Shown here piece by piece: positions 25,471 through 35,900 of a DNA stretch of 64,000 nt. Made by a program: the position numbers and the translations under genes. Numbering within the stretch: position 1 is the first letter of the stretch; each line of letters starts with the position of its first letter. The notes beneath the pieces are model-generated. The model had not been told where the DNA came from. It worked only from the letters and a program-made list of their open reading frames with translations, and made no database searches. This stretch comes from Mesorhizobium tianshanense (GTDB taxonomy: Bacteria > Pseudomonadota > Alphaproteobacteria > Rhizobiales > Rhizobiaceae): the NCBI RefSeq assembly GCF_007830515.1, contig NZ_VLKT01000008.1:116651-180650 (forward strand), given 5' to 3'.

Positions 25471-26249
25471 ACGAAGCCGCCGATCAGATCTTCGCCACGC
25501 TGAAACAATCGTCGCAAAGCGGCGCGCCGCTCTATCTGCAGCTCAGGAAAAGCATCGAGGACGCGGTGAATCGCGGCCTGATCGGACCGGGCGATGCACT
25601 GCCTTCCGAGCGCGACATCGCCATCAAGGCCGACATTTCGCGCGTCACCGTGCGCAAAGCGGTGCAGGATCTGGTCAAGGGCGGTATCCTCGTCCAGCGC
25701 CACGGCTCCGGCACCTTCGTCGCGCCGCGCATGGAGCGTGTCGAGCAGTCGTTGTCGCGGCTCACATCCTTCACCGAGGATATGGCCCGACGCGGCATGG
25801 CTGTCCGTTCGACCTGGCTCGACCGCGGCCTCTATGCGCCCTCGCCCGACGAGATGATGGTGCTCGGCCTGCCGTCGAACGAACTGGTGGCGCGCGTGGC
25901 GCGCCTGCGCATTGCCAACGACACGCCGCTGGCGATCGAACGGGCGGCACTGTCGGCAAGCGTGCTGCCCGACCCGGCAGGAATTGGCTCCTCGCTCTAC
26001 GCGGCGCTGGAAACGACGGGCCTCCGGCCGGTGCGGGCGGTGCAGCGCATCTCCGCAGCCAATCTCGGCGACGACGACGCGCGCCTGCTCGAAGTGCCGC
26101 CCGGCATTGCCGGGCTGCACATCGAGCGTATTTCCTATCTGGCGAGCGGCAAGGTGATCGAATTCACCCGCTCCATCTACAGGGGCGACGCCTATGATTT
26201 CGTCGCCGAACTCCGGCTGAGTGGGCCGGGCGAAGAGGGCAGGCCATGA
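25467..26249 (+). CDS. GntR/HutC family transcriptional regulator (NagR/NagQ-like)
   Basis: A 260-residue regulator with an N-terminal winged helix-turn-helix (about residues 20-85; PSERDIAIKADISRVTVRKA) and a C-terminal UTRA effector domain (about 110-250). Members of this group in amino-sugar operons sense GlcN-6-P or GlcNAc-6-P and release the operator. Start overlaps the kinase stop (ATGA) and its end overlaps the SIS gene by 4 bp, so it is made with the enzymes it probably controls. The paired TGGTATT sites in the divergent promoter are its likely targets. Confidence 0.9.
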   Translation: MNEAADQIFATLKQSSQSGAPLYLQLRKSIEDAVNRGLIGPGDALPSERDIAIKADISRVTVRKAVQDLVKGGILVQRHGSGTFVAPRMERVEQSLSRLTSFTEDMARRGMAVRSTWLDRGLYAPSPDEMMVLGLPSNELVARVARLRIANDTPLAIERAALSASVLPDPAGIGSSLYAALETTGLRPVRAVQRISAANLGDDDARLLEVPPGIAGLHIERISYLASGKVIEFTRSIYRGDAYDFVAELRLSGPGEEGRP

Positions 26250-27292
26250 GCGCGACGACCACCCAAATGGGGATCACCCATATGCGGCGCGAGATCGAGG
26301 AGATCCCGGAAGCCACCGCTCGCCTGCTCGATGGCTCGGCAGCGGTGCTGACCGAGGCCGGACGCGGCATCCGCGAACGCGATCCGCATTTTGTCATCAC
26401 CGTGGCGCGCGGCTCGTCCGATCATGCCGCCACCTTCATGAAATATGCCGTCGAGCTGACCGCCGGCCTTGCCGTCGCATCGGTCGGCCCGTCGATCGCC
26501 TCGATCTATGGCGCCAAGCTCAGGCTCGGTGGTTCCGCTTGCCTGGCAATCTCGCAGTCGGGCAAGAGCCCGGACATCGTCGCGATGGCACAAGCGGCGA
26601 GGGCCGGCGGTTCGCTGACCGTCGCCATCACCAACACCGCCGATTCGCCGCTGGCGCGGGCCTCAGACTATTCTATCGACATTCTGGCCGGGCCGGAGCG
26701 CAGCGTCGCGGCGACAAAAACCTTCGTCAATTCGGCGGTCGCCGGCCTCGCCTTGATGGCGCATTGCACCGGCGACGATAAGCTTCTGGCAGCGCTTGCC
26801 CGCTTGCCGGATCACTTCCGCAAGGCAATCGCTTGCGACTGGATGGCGTTGGCCGAAGCACTCGAGACGCCGAAGTCGCTGTTCATCCTCGGCCGCGGCC
26901 CGTCCGCGGCCATCGCCAATGAGGCGGCGCTGAAATTCAAGGAAACCTGCGCCATGCATGCGGAGGCCTATAGTGCAGCCGAAGTCATGCATGGCCCGCT
27001 GGCGCTGGTCGGGCCGGGCTTCCCGGTGCTGGCGCTGGCCGCCCGCGATGCTTCCGAGCCGTCGGTCGCCGAGGCCGCCGACAGCCTGGCGGCCAAGGGC
27101 GCGACCGTTTTTGTGACCTCGAACAAGGCGAAAAGTGCTGCGCGCCTGCCGCATGTCGCCACCGGCCATCCGCTGACCGACCCGCTGGCGCTGATCGCGT
27201 CCTTCTATGGCTTCGTCGAAGCCTTTGCCCGCCATCGCGGCCTCGACCCCGACGCGCCGCCTAATCTTCGCAAGGTGACGGAAACCACATGA
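26246..27292 (+). CDS. SIS-domain glucosamine-6-phosphate deaminase-like protein (NagB-II)
   Basis: A 348-residue protein with two SIS domains: ARGSSDHAATFMKY and SQSGKSPDIVAMA in the first, RGPSAAIANEAALKFKETC and HGPLALV in the second. It resembles the isomerase half of GlmS but lacks the N-terminal cysteine glutaminase domain, so it should work in the degradative direction, converting GlcN-6-P to fructose-6-P and ammonia. The ATG overlaps the regulator stop by 4 bp. Together with NagA it completes GlcNAc-6-P breakdown. Confidence 0.9.
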   Translation: MSATTTQMGITHMRREIEEIPEATARLLDGSAAVLTEAGRGIRERDPHFVITVARGSSDHAATFMKYAVELTAGLAVASVGPSIASIYGAKLRLGGSACLAISQSGKSPDIVAMAQAARAGGSLTVAITNTADSPLARASDYSIDILAGPERSVAATKTFVNSAVAGLALMAHCTGDDKLLAALARLPDHFRKAIACDWMALAEALETPKSLFILGRGPSAAIANEAALKFKETCAMHAEAYSAAEVMHGPLALVGPGFPVLALAARDASEPSVAEAADSLAAKGATVFVTSNKAKSAARLPHVATGHPLTDPLALIASFYGFVEAFARHRGLDPDAPPNLRKVTETT

Positions 27293-28494
27293 GCGACCGT
27301 TTTGCCCTGACTGGCGCCCGGATATTCGACGGCGACGACTGGCACGACGATGCCGCCCTTGTCGTGCATAACGGTCTCGTCGAGGCCATCGTTGCCGCCG
27401 ATGCCGTTCCGTCCGGTGCTGCGCGTATCGAGACTGGCGGTGGTATGCTGGCGCCGGGCTTCGTCGACCTGCAGGTCAATGGCGGCGGCGGCGTCATGCT
27501 CAACGACCATCCCGATGTCGCCTCGATCGAGACCATCTGCCGGGCGCACGCGCCTTTCGGCACGACGGCACTGCTGCCGACGCTGATCACCGACACGCCC
27601 GAGATCACCGCAGCGGCGGTTGCGGCGGGGGCCGAGGCCACACAGCGGAAAGTGCCTGGCTTTTTGGGCTTGCATCTCGAAGGCCCGCATCTGTCGATCG
27701 CCCGCAAAGGCGCGCATGACCCGACGCTGATCCGGCCGATGCTGGATGCCGACCAGGCGATGCTGATTGCGACACGGAAGACTTTGCCGGTGCTGCTGAC
27801 GACCATAGCGCCCGAATCCGTCGACCCCGCGCGCGTTTCGGCGCTCGCTGGGGCCGGTGTTATCGTCAGCCTCGGTCATTCCGACACCGGCTATGCCAAG
27901 GCGCGCGCGTTCGCCGATGCGGGTGCGACGGTGGTCACCCATCTGTTCAACGCCATGAGCCAGATCGGCAATCGCGAGCCGGGGTTGGCGGGTGCGGCCA
28001 TCGATACAGGCAGATTGTTTGCCGGCATTATCGCCGACGGCATCCATGTAGATCCCGCCACCATGGCGATCGCTTTGCGCGCCAAGCAGGGGCCGGGAAG
28101 AATTGTCCTGGTCACCGACGCCATGGCGACGATCGGCACCGATATGACCTCGTTCACGCTAAACGGCCGCACCATCCACCGCAAGGACGGCAGCCTGCGG
28201 CTGGCCGACGGCACGCTGGCGGGCGCCGATCTCGACATGATCTCCGCCGTGCGCTTCGTCCACCGCATTGTCGGGCTGGACCTGTCGGAGGCGCTGCGCA
28301 TGGCTTCGCTTTATCCGGCGCAAGCGATCGGCCAATCACACCGGCTCGGGCGCTTCGCCAACGGCACGGCGGCGGATATCGTCGCGCTGTCGGACGAGTT
28401 GGACGTCAAGGGCGTTTGGATAGCCGGCAAGAGGGTTTTCGAGCCGGTGTCGCAAAGGGCGCCTGAGGTACCCGCCGTTCGGCCCACAGCCTGA
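27289..28494 (+). CDS. nagA: N-acetylglucosamine-6-phosphate deacetylase
   Basis: A 401-residue amidohydrolase. Metal- and substrate-binding motifs are GFVDLQVNGGGGVMLND, GLHLEGPHLSI, SLGHSDTGYA and THLFNAMSQ; the catalytic aspartate lies in VLVTDAMATIGT-type sequence. It removes acetate from GlcNAc-6-P. The ATG overlaps the upstream SIS gene (ATGA). It ends 13 bp from the converging malonyl-CoA decarboxylase remnant. Confidence 0.95.
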   Translation: MSDRFALTGARIFDGDDWHDDAALVVHNGLVEAIVAADAVPSGAARIETGGGMLAPGFVDLQVNGGGGVMLNDHPDVASIETICRAHAPFGTTALLPTLITDTPEITAAAVAAGAEATQRKVPGFLGLHLEGPHLSIARKGAHDPTLIRPMLDADQAMLIATRKTLPVLLTTIAPESVDPARVSALAGAGVIVSLGHSDTGYAKARAFADAGATVVTHLFNAMSQIGNREPGLAGAAIDTGRLFAGIIADGIHVDPATMAIALRAKQGPGRIVLVTDAMATIGTDMTSFTLNGRTIHRKDGSLRLADGTLAGADLDMISAVRFVHRIVGLDLSEALRMASLYPAQAIGQSHRLGRFANGTAADIVALSDELDVKGVWIAGKRVFEPVSQRAPEVPAVRPTA

Positions 28495-28507
28495 AGCGGG
28501 TGGCTGC

Positions 28508-29876
28508 TTATATGTCCCTCTTGTCCTCGTCCCCCTGAGGTTGCGCCGGAAGCCGCGGCGCGGCCGGTTTCGCCGCTTTCGGCAGCAGGCGGCGCACGGT
28601 GGGCGCGGCCGCCACATCGTTCCTGGCGGAGAACAGCTCGTGGTTCTTCTCGATATCGTCGAGCTTGTAGCGATAATTGACCATCAGGCCATGCGCCTGG
28701 CGCAAGGCGCGGGGCGACAGGTCGCCGAGAAGGTCGATGCGCTCCAGCCGCGCGCCGTTGCCGAGATGGAACCGGGCGACGGGGTCGATCACCTTGCCGG
28801 ACGCGGTGCGGGCCTCTAGGAAATACTGCGCTGCCAGGGGAAGCAGGGCCTGGCCCGCGCGGTCGCGCACGGCGGCGTCCGCATGCCAGCCCTCGTTGGC
28901 GACGAGGTCCAGCACGTGAGCGGCAGAGGGGATCGTTTCGGCCTGCTCGGCCAGCCAGCGGGCAAAGCCCGGCACCGGGGAGGGCGTGACGAAATCGGTC
29001 AGGCCGGGAAGGTCGCGGCGCAAATCTTCGACCACCTGCTTAATCAGAAAATTGCCGAACGAGATGCCGCGCAAGCCCTCCTGGCAGTTTGAGATGGAAT
29101 AGAACACCGCCGTCGTGGCCTGCCGTGGTTGCACCGGCGGCCGCTCGTCGGCAAGCAGCTCGGCGATCGTCGTCGGCATCGCCCGGGTGAGCGCGACCTC
29201 GACGAAGATCGCCGAGCTGCGGATGAAAGAACGCATAGCAAAGCCGGTCGTCAGGCTCGATCCGGCGGCGCAGATCGTCCCAGGTGTGGATGGCGTGCAC
29301 CGCCTCGTAGCGGATGATCTTTTCCAGTATGTTGGCCGGTGTCGACCAGTCGATCCGCCGCAGCACCAGGAAGCCGCGGTTGAACCACGACGAAAGTAAA
29401 TGAGTGAAGTCGGCATCGACGATGGCGAGATCGGACGATGTCGTCAGCCGGCTAAGCAGATCCTCACGCATGCGCACCAGGGTCTCGATGCCGCCGGGTG
29501 CCAGGTTCAGGCGGCGCAAGAGCTCCTGCCTGGCCGGCTCGGCGGCGTCGTGCAGGGCAAGCGCCGTGCGATCGTCGGGCGCGGCGCGATAGGCATCCAC
29601 CGCTGTGGCAAGCCTGGCGTGATCGGTGCCGAAACGATCGCGCAGCACATGCAGGAACGCCAGCCTTCCGTCGGCGTCGAGGGTGCGCCAGCGATCGAGT
29701 ATTTCCCTTGCATAGGCGACACCCGATGCCTCGCCCTGGCTGGAAAGCAGACGGGCGCACAGACGCGCCAGGCTGTCGACTGAAACCGGCTCGTCACCGC
29801 GAACGAGATTCAGCATCATCCGGCCGCGATCGGCGATTGTGTTCAGCAGGTCAGCGAAGAAAGGGCTGCGGTTCAT
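28508..29876 (-). pseudogene. matA: malonyl-CoA decarboxylase, frameshifted
   Basis: Two overlapping minus-strand frames together make one malonyl-CoA decarboxylase. The N-terminal part starts at the ATG at 29876 (MNRSPFFADLLNTIADRG) and runs to about 29210, ending its family match at CYAFFHPQL. The C-terminal part continues in another frame from about 29210 with IFVEVALTRAMPTTIAELL and then FYSISNCQEGLRGISFGNFL to the stop at 28508. Intact family members, as I remember them, have about seven residues between FFHP and IFVEVAL; only ten bases are present here, so about 11 bp are missing. The normal enzyme makes acetyl-CoA from malonyl-CoA. No matB or matC is adjacent. A programmed frameshift is unlikely because residues are also missing. 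Confidence 0.85.
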
Positions 29877-30036
29877 CGATCCCGACCGTCGAAGAGGAGC
29901 CTGCGGGAGAGGCCCGGAAAGGCAGACAGACAATATGGGGCCACATCTCATGAGCACAAGCGCACCAGCGTTGGCCAACGAATTCGTGACCGGAGGGGCA
30001 GCGTGTGCTGGTGACGGCGCGCCAGCAGCCGCAGCG

Positions 30037-30714
30037 TCAGCCGGCCGCCAGGTCGGCCGCTGTCCTGATCGCCTCGATGTTCGCCCGATAGGCTTCGACG
30101 CTGCCGCCCTTGAAGATGGCCGCACCGGCGACAAGCACGCTGGCGCCGGCCGCGGTGACCAATGGTGCAGTCTCCGGCGAGATGCCGCCGTCGATCTCGA
30201 TCCGGATCGGCCGGCTGCCGATCAACTCCTTCACACGCTTCACCTTGTCGACGACCCCCGGAATGAAGGCCTGGCCGCCGAAGCCCGGATTGACGGTCAT
30301 GATCAGGATCAGATCGAGCCGGTCGAGCACATATTCGATTGCCGTTTCCGGCGTTGCCGGATTGAGCGACACGCCGGCCTTCTTGCCGAGATTTCTGATC
30401 GTCTGCAGCGAACGGTCGAGATGCGGCCCGGCCTCGGCATGCACCGTCATGCCGTCGCAGCCGGCATCAGCGAAGGCCGCCAGATAGGGATCGGCCGGCG
30501 CGATCATCAGATGGCAGTCGAAGAAGGCCTCGGTGCGGTTGCGGATCGCCTTGATCACCGGCGGGCCGAAGGTGATGTTGGGCACGAAATGCCCGTCCAT
30601 GACATCGAGATGGATCCAGTCGGCGCCGGCGGCCGCCGCCGCCTCGACCTCGTCGCCGAGCTTCGAGAAATCCGACGCCAGCACCGATGGCGCGATCAGG
30701 GTCTTGTGAGCCAT
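30037..30714 (-). CDS. rpe: ribulose-phosphate 3-epimerase
   Basis: A 225-residue TIM-barrel enzyme that interconverts ribulose 5-phosphate and xylulose 5-phosphate. Motifs: [16 protein letters not shown] at the start, [17 protein letters not shown] with the metal-binding and catalytic aspartate, [24 protein letters not shown] and EIDGGISPE. The ATG at 30714 starts the family match directly; the longer frame to 31296 is the shadow of the upstream secreted-protein gene. A terminator separates it from that gene, so it probably has its own promoter within 30715-30811. Confidence 0.95.
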   Translation of the reverse strand: MAHKTLIAPSVLASDFSKLGDEVEAAAAAGADWIHLDVMDGHFVPNITFGPPVIKAIRNRTEAFFDCHLMIAPADPYLAAFADAGCDGMTVHAEAGPHLDRSLQTIRNLGKKAGVSLNPATPETAIEYVLDRLDLILIMTVNPGFGGQAFIPGVVDKVKRVKELIGSRPIRIEIDGGISPETAPLVTAAGASVLVAGAAIFKGGSVEAYRANIEAIRTAADLAAG

Positions 30715-30811
30715 GTCCGCTTCCCGTTCTTGAGCCCGCTCCCGCCCTAATCGCCCCAGCGCTGCTTGTCGACAGGAATCCGGCGTCAGTGTCTCGTCTG
30801 CGCAAAAGGAA

Positions 30812-30833
30812 AGAGGCGGCTCGGGCCGCCTCT
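30812..30833 (-). terminator. rho-independent terminator after the 650-residue secreted protein gene
   Basis: AGAGGCGGC pairs with GCCGCCTCT around a four-base loop, and on the minus strand it is followed by TTCCTTTT. It lies 24 bp past the stop at 30858. Confidence 0.75.
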
Positions 30834-30857
30834 CTCTCTTGATACAAGCGTCGGATT

Positions 30858-32810
30858 TCAGTTCACCGGAAGTCGCGGCCTGGCCAGTCGCGGTGGAAAG
30901 ACCTTGCCTTGCTTCATTTTCTGCAAGTTGAGCTTCTTCACGGGTGGCTTGGGCACGCAATGTCCACGCACCAGTTTTTCCGTTGCCCGGCAGGCGGTGA
31001 TGATCACCGGATTCTTGACGCATGCCTTGCCGACCAGATAGTAGCCGCGCTTGCAGTCGATAATGATGGGAGGCCTGCGCACACATCTCCCGTTGATGCG
31101 CTGTTCGTTGCGCTTGCACCTGTCGGCGATGACCGCATTGCGCACGCATTTCAGGCCCACTTGATGGTAACCGGGCAGGCAGTGGATGCTGACGCCGATG
31201 CACCTGCCGTTGACGCGTTTTTCGGTGCTGCGGCAGGCAGCCACCAGCGGCCTGTCGACGCATTTGCCGTGGATCAGCCTCTGGCTCGGCAGGCATATGC
31301 GGCCGGCATCGATGACGACCGGTGAAAGTTGCGGTTTACCGGGATTGGGCCGCGTATCGACCGCCAGATCGTCGGCTTTCGGGTCGAAATTGCGCTTGAT
31401 GCAGGTGAAATCCTCGCCGTCGTTGTCAACGGTGGCGATCGAACCATTCTGCTTGATCTCCTGCAGCGTGCACTGGATCGAGCGCGTCCTGATGATGCTG
31501 AGCTCGTGTGCCGCACTCGCCTTGAACACCCCGCCATTGTTGAAGGCGGCCGTGGTTCCCGTGAAGAATGCACCGTTCGAGCAGCTGATGCGGTAGTGAA
31601 ACGCACCGGGCGCATCGCGCTCGACCTCGAACGCCACCCGGCCCTTGCGCGGGCAGAGTTTTTTGAACCCAGCGCTGTCCGAGACGGTGACTTCGCCCTG
31701 CCAGTCCGGATGCGCCGGCGGGATGTCGGGGTTGTCCTGAGGTGCATCGGTGAAGCCGCCCCCGCCTGCACCGGTGCAGTGGACGGTGATGTCCTTCCAG
31801 CCGTCAAAGGGCTCGAACGGACCGTTGCCGATGATCTCGGTCTTGTACTGGAAGTAGGCGGTGGTGCCGACATCCTCCCATTTCTCGTAGGTGGCGAAAT
31901 AGCCATTCTTGGTCGCGTCGTATGACGCCCACGCCTGCTGCACCTCGGACGCGATCGGCCCAGCGTTCTTCTGCCGCCAGATGCGCATCGAAACCGGTCC
32001 GGCCTGATTGGCTTGCGCCCGGCTCGTGACCTTCAACGAAGGGCAAACGGTGCCGAGCGTCGAGCCGGGCTGGTTCGACTGGTAGGTGGTCAGGAACAGC
32101 TTGACGTTTTTCACGTCGAACTCGCCGAAATCGTTGGCGATGTCCTGAACCTTCGGCTTGATCACCGGGTCGCAGACGACCTGGACGTCGAACGAACCGT
32201 GTTCGGCATAGTGCGAGTCGTAAAGCGGATGGGGCCAGCTGCCGCCCTGTGCCTCGCTGACAGCATTGTCCATATCGAGCGCTGTGTCGGTAAGGGCCGA
32301 GAAGCTCGCATGGAAAGTATGCGTGAACGAATAAGACTTCGTCGGTCCATCGGCCTGGAGGTGCTGGTTGCACTTGCCAATGATCTGGTCGCCATAGGGC
32401 ACGACGGCGATGCCGGTGTCCGAAGACTGCGGTATGATGGAGGGATCGAAGGAGAAATTCTGCTGGTGATCGTAGTCGCGGCTGACAGGCGACGCGCTCC
32501 AGATCGGCGGAAACGCGCCGCACTGGCCTGGCCCGCAAACGCCGAGCGCCACGCCGACGTCCTGAACATAGCCTGGCCACCGCGTGTTGAGCTTCATGTG
32601 GCCCCAGAACTGGACATTGCCGCTTTTCAGCGTGTCCCATTTTTGCTTGTCGCTCGAGCCGACATGGATCGTCGTGTTGGCGCTTTCGGTGTGGAACGAC
32701 ATTGACTTGATGTTCGCCTGCTTGGCGAAGGCCGGCGTGGTGGCGAACGCAGCCGCGAGCAGGGCCACGGTCGCCGCCGTGTTGCGGAAAACATGCTTGG
32801 CTGAAGACAT
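30858..32810 (-). CDS. large secreted protein with six C-terminal C-x10-C modules (unknown function)
   Basis: A 650-residue exported protein I cannot assign to a family. Signal peptide [20 protein letters not shown], cleaved near AFA-KQ at residue 29. The middle (30-500) is rich in aromatic and polar residues, with scattered cysteines ([23 protein letters not shown]) and looks beta-rich. Residues about 506-620 hold six modules of C-x10-C, typically ending NGRCV or GKCV, spaced 6-9 residues apart. The tail is Lys/Arg/Pro-rich. A related cysteine-module tail ends the next gene's product. Ribosome site AGGAG seven bases before the ATG lies inside a hairpin. Own terminator at 30812. Confidence 0.8.
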   Translation of the reverse strand: MSSAKHVFRNTAATVALLAAAFATTPAFAKQANIKSMSFHTESANTTIHVGSSDKQKWDTLKSGNVQFWGHMKLNTRWPGYVQDVGVALGVCGPGQCGAFPPIWSASPVSRDYDHQQNFSFDPSIIPQSSDTGIAVVPYGDQIIGKCNQHLQADGPTKSYSFTHTFHASFSALTDTALDMDNAVSEAQGGSWPHPLYDSHYAEHGSFDVQVVCDPVIKPKVQDIANDFGEFDVKNVKLFLTTYQSNQPGSTLGTVCPSLKVTSRAQANQAGPVSMRIWRQKNAGPIASEVQQAWASYDATKNGYFATYEKWEDVGTTAYFQYKTEIIGNGPFEPFDGWKDITVHCTGAGGGGFTDAPQDNPDIPPAHPDWQGEVTVSDSAGFKKLCPRKGRVAFEVERDAPGAFHYRISCSNGAFFTGTTAAFNNGGVFKASAAHELSIIRTRSIQCTLQEIKQNGSIATVDNDGEDFTCIKRNFDPKADDLAVDTRPNPGKPQLSPVVIDAGRICLPSQRLIHGKCVDRPLVAACRSTEKRVNGRCIGVSIHCLPGYHQVGLKCVRNAVIADRCKRNEQRINGRCVRRPPIIIDCKRGYYLVGKACVKNPVIITACRATEKLVRGHCVPKPPVKKLNLQKMKQGKVFPPRLARPRLPVN

Positions 32811-32817
32811 TTTCTCT

Positions 32818-32840
32818 CTCCTGAAATGTTCCTTCAGGAG
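32818..32840 (-). promoter_or_regulatory. hairpin that covers the ribosome binding site of the 650-residue protein gene
   Basis: On the minus strand CTCCTGAA (32840-32833) pairs exactly with TTCAGGAG (32825-32818) across a seven-base loop. The AGGAG of the second arm is the ribosome site, seven bases from the ATG at 32810. When folded the site would be hidden, so translation could depend on temperature, a protein or another RNA. Chance occurrence of an 8-bp stem is possible. Confidence 0.45.
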
Positions 32841-32901
32841 TTTGTCGCCGCTCGCCGCTGTAAGGTTCACGCAGCCGCTGAAACACGTTCCGGCCAATGA
32901 A

Positions 32902-32931
32902 AGACCCCGCCGGATTGCTCCGGCGGGGTCT
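32902..32931 (-). terminator. strong rho-independent terminator after the 1215-residue secreted protein gene
   Basis: AGACCCCGCCGGA pairs perfectly with TCCGGCGGGGTCT (13 bp) around a four-base loop; on the minus strand TTTCATT follows. It is 46 bp past the stop at 32977 and separates this gene from the 650-residue protein gene, which therefore needs its own promoter or read-through. Confidence 0.8.
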
Positions 32932-32976
32932 GGGCGTTGGGTGCAAAAGATCACGGCTGTTTCGCGCCGGATCCTC

Positions 32977-35900
32977 CTACTGGGGAACTTGAGGCCTGCG
33001 CCTCGGCATAGGCCTCTGCAAGATGTCCGGGTTCAGCAACAGGTTCGGGTTGATCTGCAGCGTCGGCGTCCTGCGGATCGGGGTGCAGTTCGGGTACTGC
33101 CCGACTGTCCCGGCCGGGCAGCGCCGTTTGATGATCGGCTGGCACTGGCCGTTGATCAGCCGTGAGCCGGGCGCGCACTCCACCGGCGGCCGGCGGCATG
33201 CGCCTCTGATCACCTCGGTCCCGCGCGGGCAGACACAGGCGCCGCGCTTGTTGTGGACTTGACCGCGAATGGTGCACTGTTCCACAGTCGGCTTTTTGGC
33301 GATCGGCACGCAGGCCCTGCCCTTCAGTTCCGTCCCCCTTGGGCAGATGCAGTCGCCGTTCTTGGTGCGGATCTGACCGCGCAGCAGCTTGCACTGCTCC
33401 ACTACGGGCGGCTTTTTCCGGATCGGCCGGCAGGCGTCGCCCCTCAGTTCCGTTCCTCTCGGGCAGATGCAATCGCCGTCCTGTGTACGGATCTGGCCCT
33501 TGAGCAGCACGCAGCGCTGCGGGTCCTTCGGTTTCGGTATGATGACCGTGCCGCCACCGGACGAGCACTGGCCGTTGCGGAAAATTGTGCCTGGCGGGCA
33601 GACGCAGCTGCCGGCATCGTTCATGACAAAGCCCCGCGAGCACTCCTTCTTCACCTCACGCTTGATGGTGAAGGGATGGCAGGCATAGGCCTTGCCGCGA
33701 TCGCCCTGCACGTCGGTCAGGTCGCGGGAGAGCACGTCGCCCGCGCCTCGCACCGGCGTGTCGGGAGACAGCACGCCGACGCAGTTCTGGCCACTGACGG
33801 TGTCCTGCAGATTGGCCAAGCGGCCGTAGGGGATGATCACGGTCACACGGTGAACGTGGCTTTCCCCTGCGGCGAGCGTCAGGTTGGCGATGCAGGATAG
33901 AGGCAGGGTCGCCGGCTCCGGCGCGCAACCGAAGGGGGGCTCGATCGAGGTGATCGCAACGCCTTCCAGCCGTCCGAGGCCGTCCAGGCCGATCGCATCC
34001 CCGATGCGAACCGGACCGGAAAAGGCGCTCGTCCCATCGTTCGCGATGGTGACCTCGAACGCGCAGGGTTGACCGACCCGGCACTCTGCATCGCCGGTCT
34101 TCTCGACACGGATGGTCGAGGTGCCGCCGCCCTTGGCGCAGGCCCGGCCGATCGGATAGACGATATCGTCTCCAGGCGCCGGGCCGTAAGAGCCGCGTGC
34201 GCAGTTCTCGAACGCGCCATTGGCGGCAACCGTCACGTCGAAGTGGCGGCTGGTTCCGGGAGTCATGACGGCGCCGGGAATCTGGCACGACAGCGTATTG
34301 GCCGGAACCGGTCCGCAAGCCCATTCCGCGCCGTCAGGGGTGACGGTCTGGATCTGGACAGGCGCGCCGCCAACCACCAGCGTGGCGGTATCGTTGACCC
34401 GCACCGGACCGGTGGGAGCAGTGGTGCCCGTGCTGATGACGGTGATGCGGCAGGTAACGGCCGCAGCACCGGCCAGCGAACCGCTGCACACTTTGGTGAT
34501 GCGCACGGCCGGCTTGCCGCCATTGGGATGACGGATGCGTTGCTTGGCGCAGGCCCGATTGTTGGTGAGGTCGCCCTCACCGGGGATGGCCTTCACCTCG
34601 GCGCAGTTCTCGACCGTGTCCGGCCGGTAGCCGGCCGGCATCACCGCCTTGACGAAGATCGGCGTCGAGGCGCCCGGCAACAGCACGATACCGGCATTGT
34701 CGCAGCGGAACTGGCCGGGGCCGTTCGGTCCGCATGTCCAGGGCGGGGTCGGACCAAAGGTCGAGGACGCCGGCGCGCCGCCCGGATAGGTGTCGATGAC
34801 CGTCAGCGGCCCGTCATGGGAGACGCTGCCGTTGTTGATGATGTCGATCACGAAGGTGCAGACACCATCGGTCGTGCACGCCTCGGTGCGGGCACGTTTC
34901 TTCAGGATCAGATCGACCTTCCTTTCCACCGGCGGCCGACAGTCGCGGTCGCCACGACGGCAGATCGGGATCGAGGCGCAGCCGCGGTCGTTTTGCTGGC
35001 TGCCGAACAGCGGCTTGCCACTGGCTCCATAATTATAGGCGGCGCAGTTGCGCAAGACGCGGCCTTGCCAACCTCCAGCCGGCTTGAAGCCGAGCTCGAG
35101 GTCGACGGAGGCACCCGGGTTGAGCGTGGTCACCGGATGGGTGCACGTCATCGGGGTGGCCGCCGGCGCACAGGCCCAGGGCGCATTCGGGCCTGAATCG
35201 AGGGTGGAGCCGGCCGGCAAGGTCACTTCGTCAAGAACGATCTTGCCGTGATACGGCCCGTCGCCGACATTGGTGACCCTGATGGTGAAGTTGCAGCCGC
35301 CGCCCATCGTGCAACGCATCACGTCGGCGCGTTTTTCAACCTTGAGGTCTGGCTCCCTGTCCTTGGGCGGGCACCTCTGGTCGCGCGGAATGACGATTTC
35401 GATCGTCTGCGTGCAGCACAAGCCCCAGCCCTCTTCCGGGCCGGCATAGGTTTCGATGCCGGTGACGACGAGGCGGATGACGTCTCCGGGTGAGGCACCG
35501 ACGATCTTCCAGTCGAGCACGCCGCCGCCCTCCGGCACCAACTGCGTGTCGGGGATGATGGTGATGCCGGGTGTCGTCGTCGAAAGCTGCACCCACTTGC
35601 CGGCCATCTCGGCGCCGACCGGCATGTGGTAGATGAAAGCGCCGCCGCCGGGCACGCAGTCGACCGTGCCGCGTTCCACCTTGAAGCATTCCTTGCCGGG
35701 AGGTGGGGGCGGCGGGTCGCATTTGGTGACGTCGATCTTGATCGAGGTCTTTTCGCCGGTGAGGAAATTGCCGTCGTCCGGCTTACCCGGATCCTGCGAC
35801 GGGATGATGGTCCCGGTGCCGGGTCCGACCGTCACCTTGATCAAACCCTGATTGTCGACGATCGCCGGCGAGGGAAATGCCGCATGGTCGATCTTGGCCG

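Noticed and set aside
29040..30134. Treating the first malonyl-CoA decarboxylase frame as a complete gene
   Set aside because: Its last part after FFHPQL loses all family similarity while another frame continues the protein, so the gene is broken.
34069..35196. Plus-strand frames opposite the 1215-residue secreted protein gene
   Set aside because: The minus-strand product has a signal peptide, repeats and regular cysteine spacing; the opposite frames have only shadow composition.
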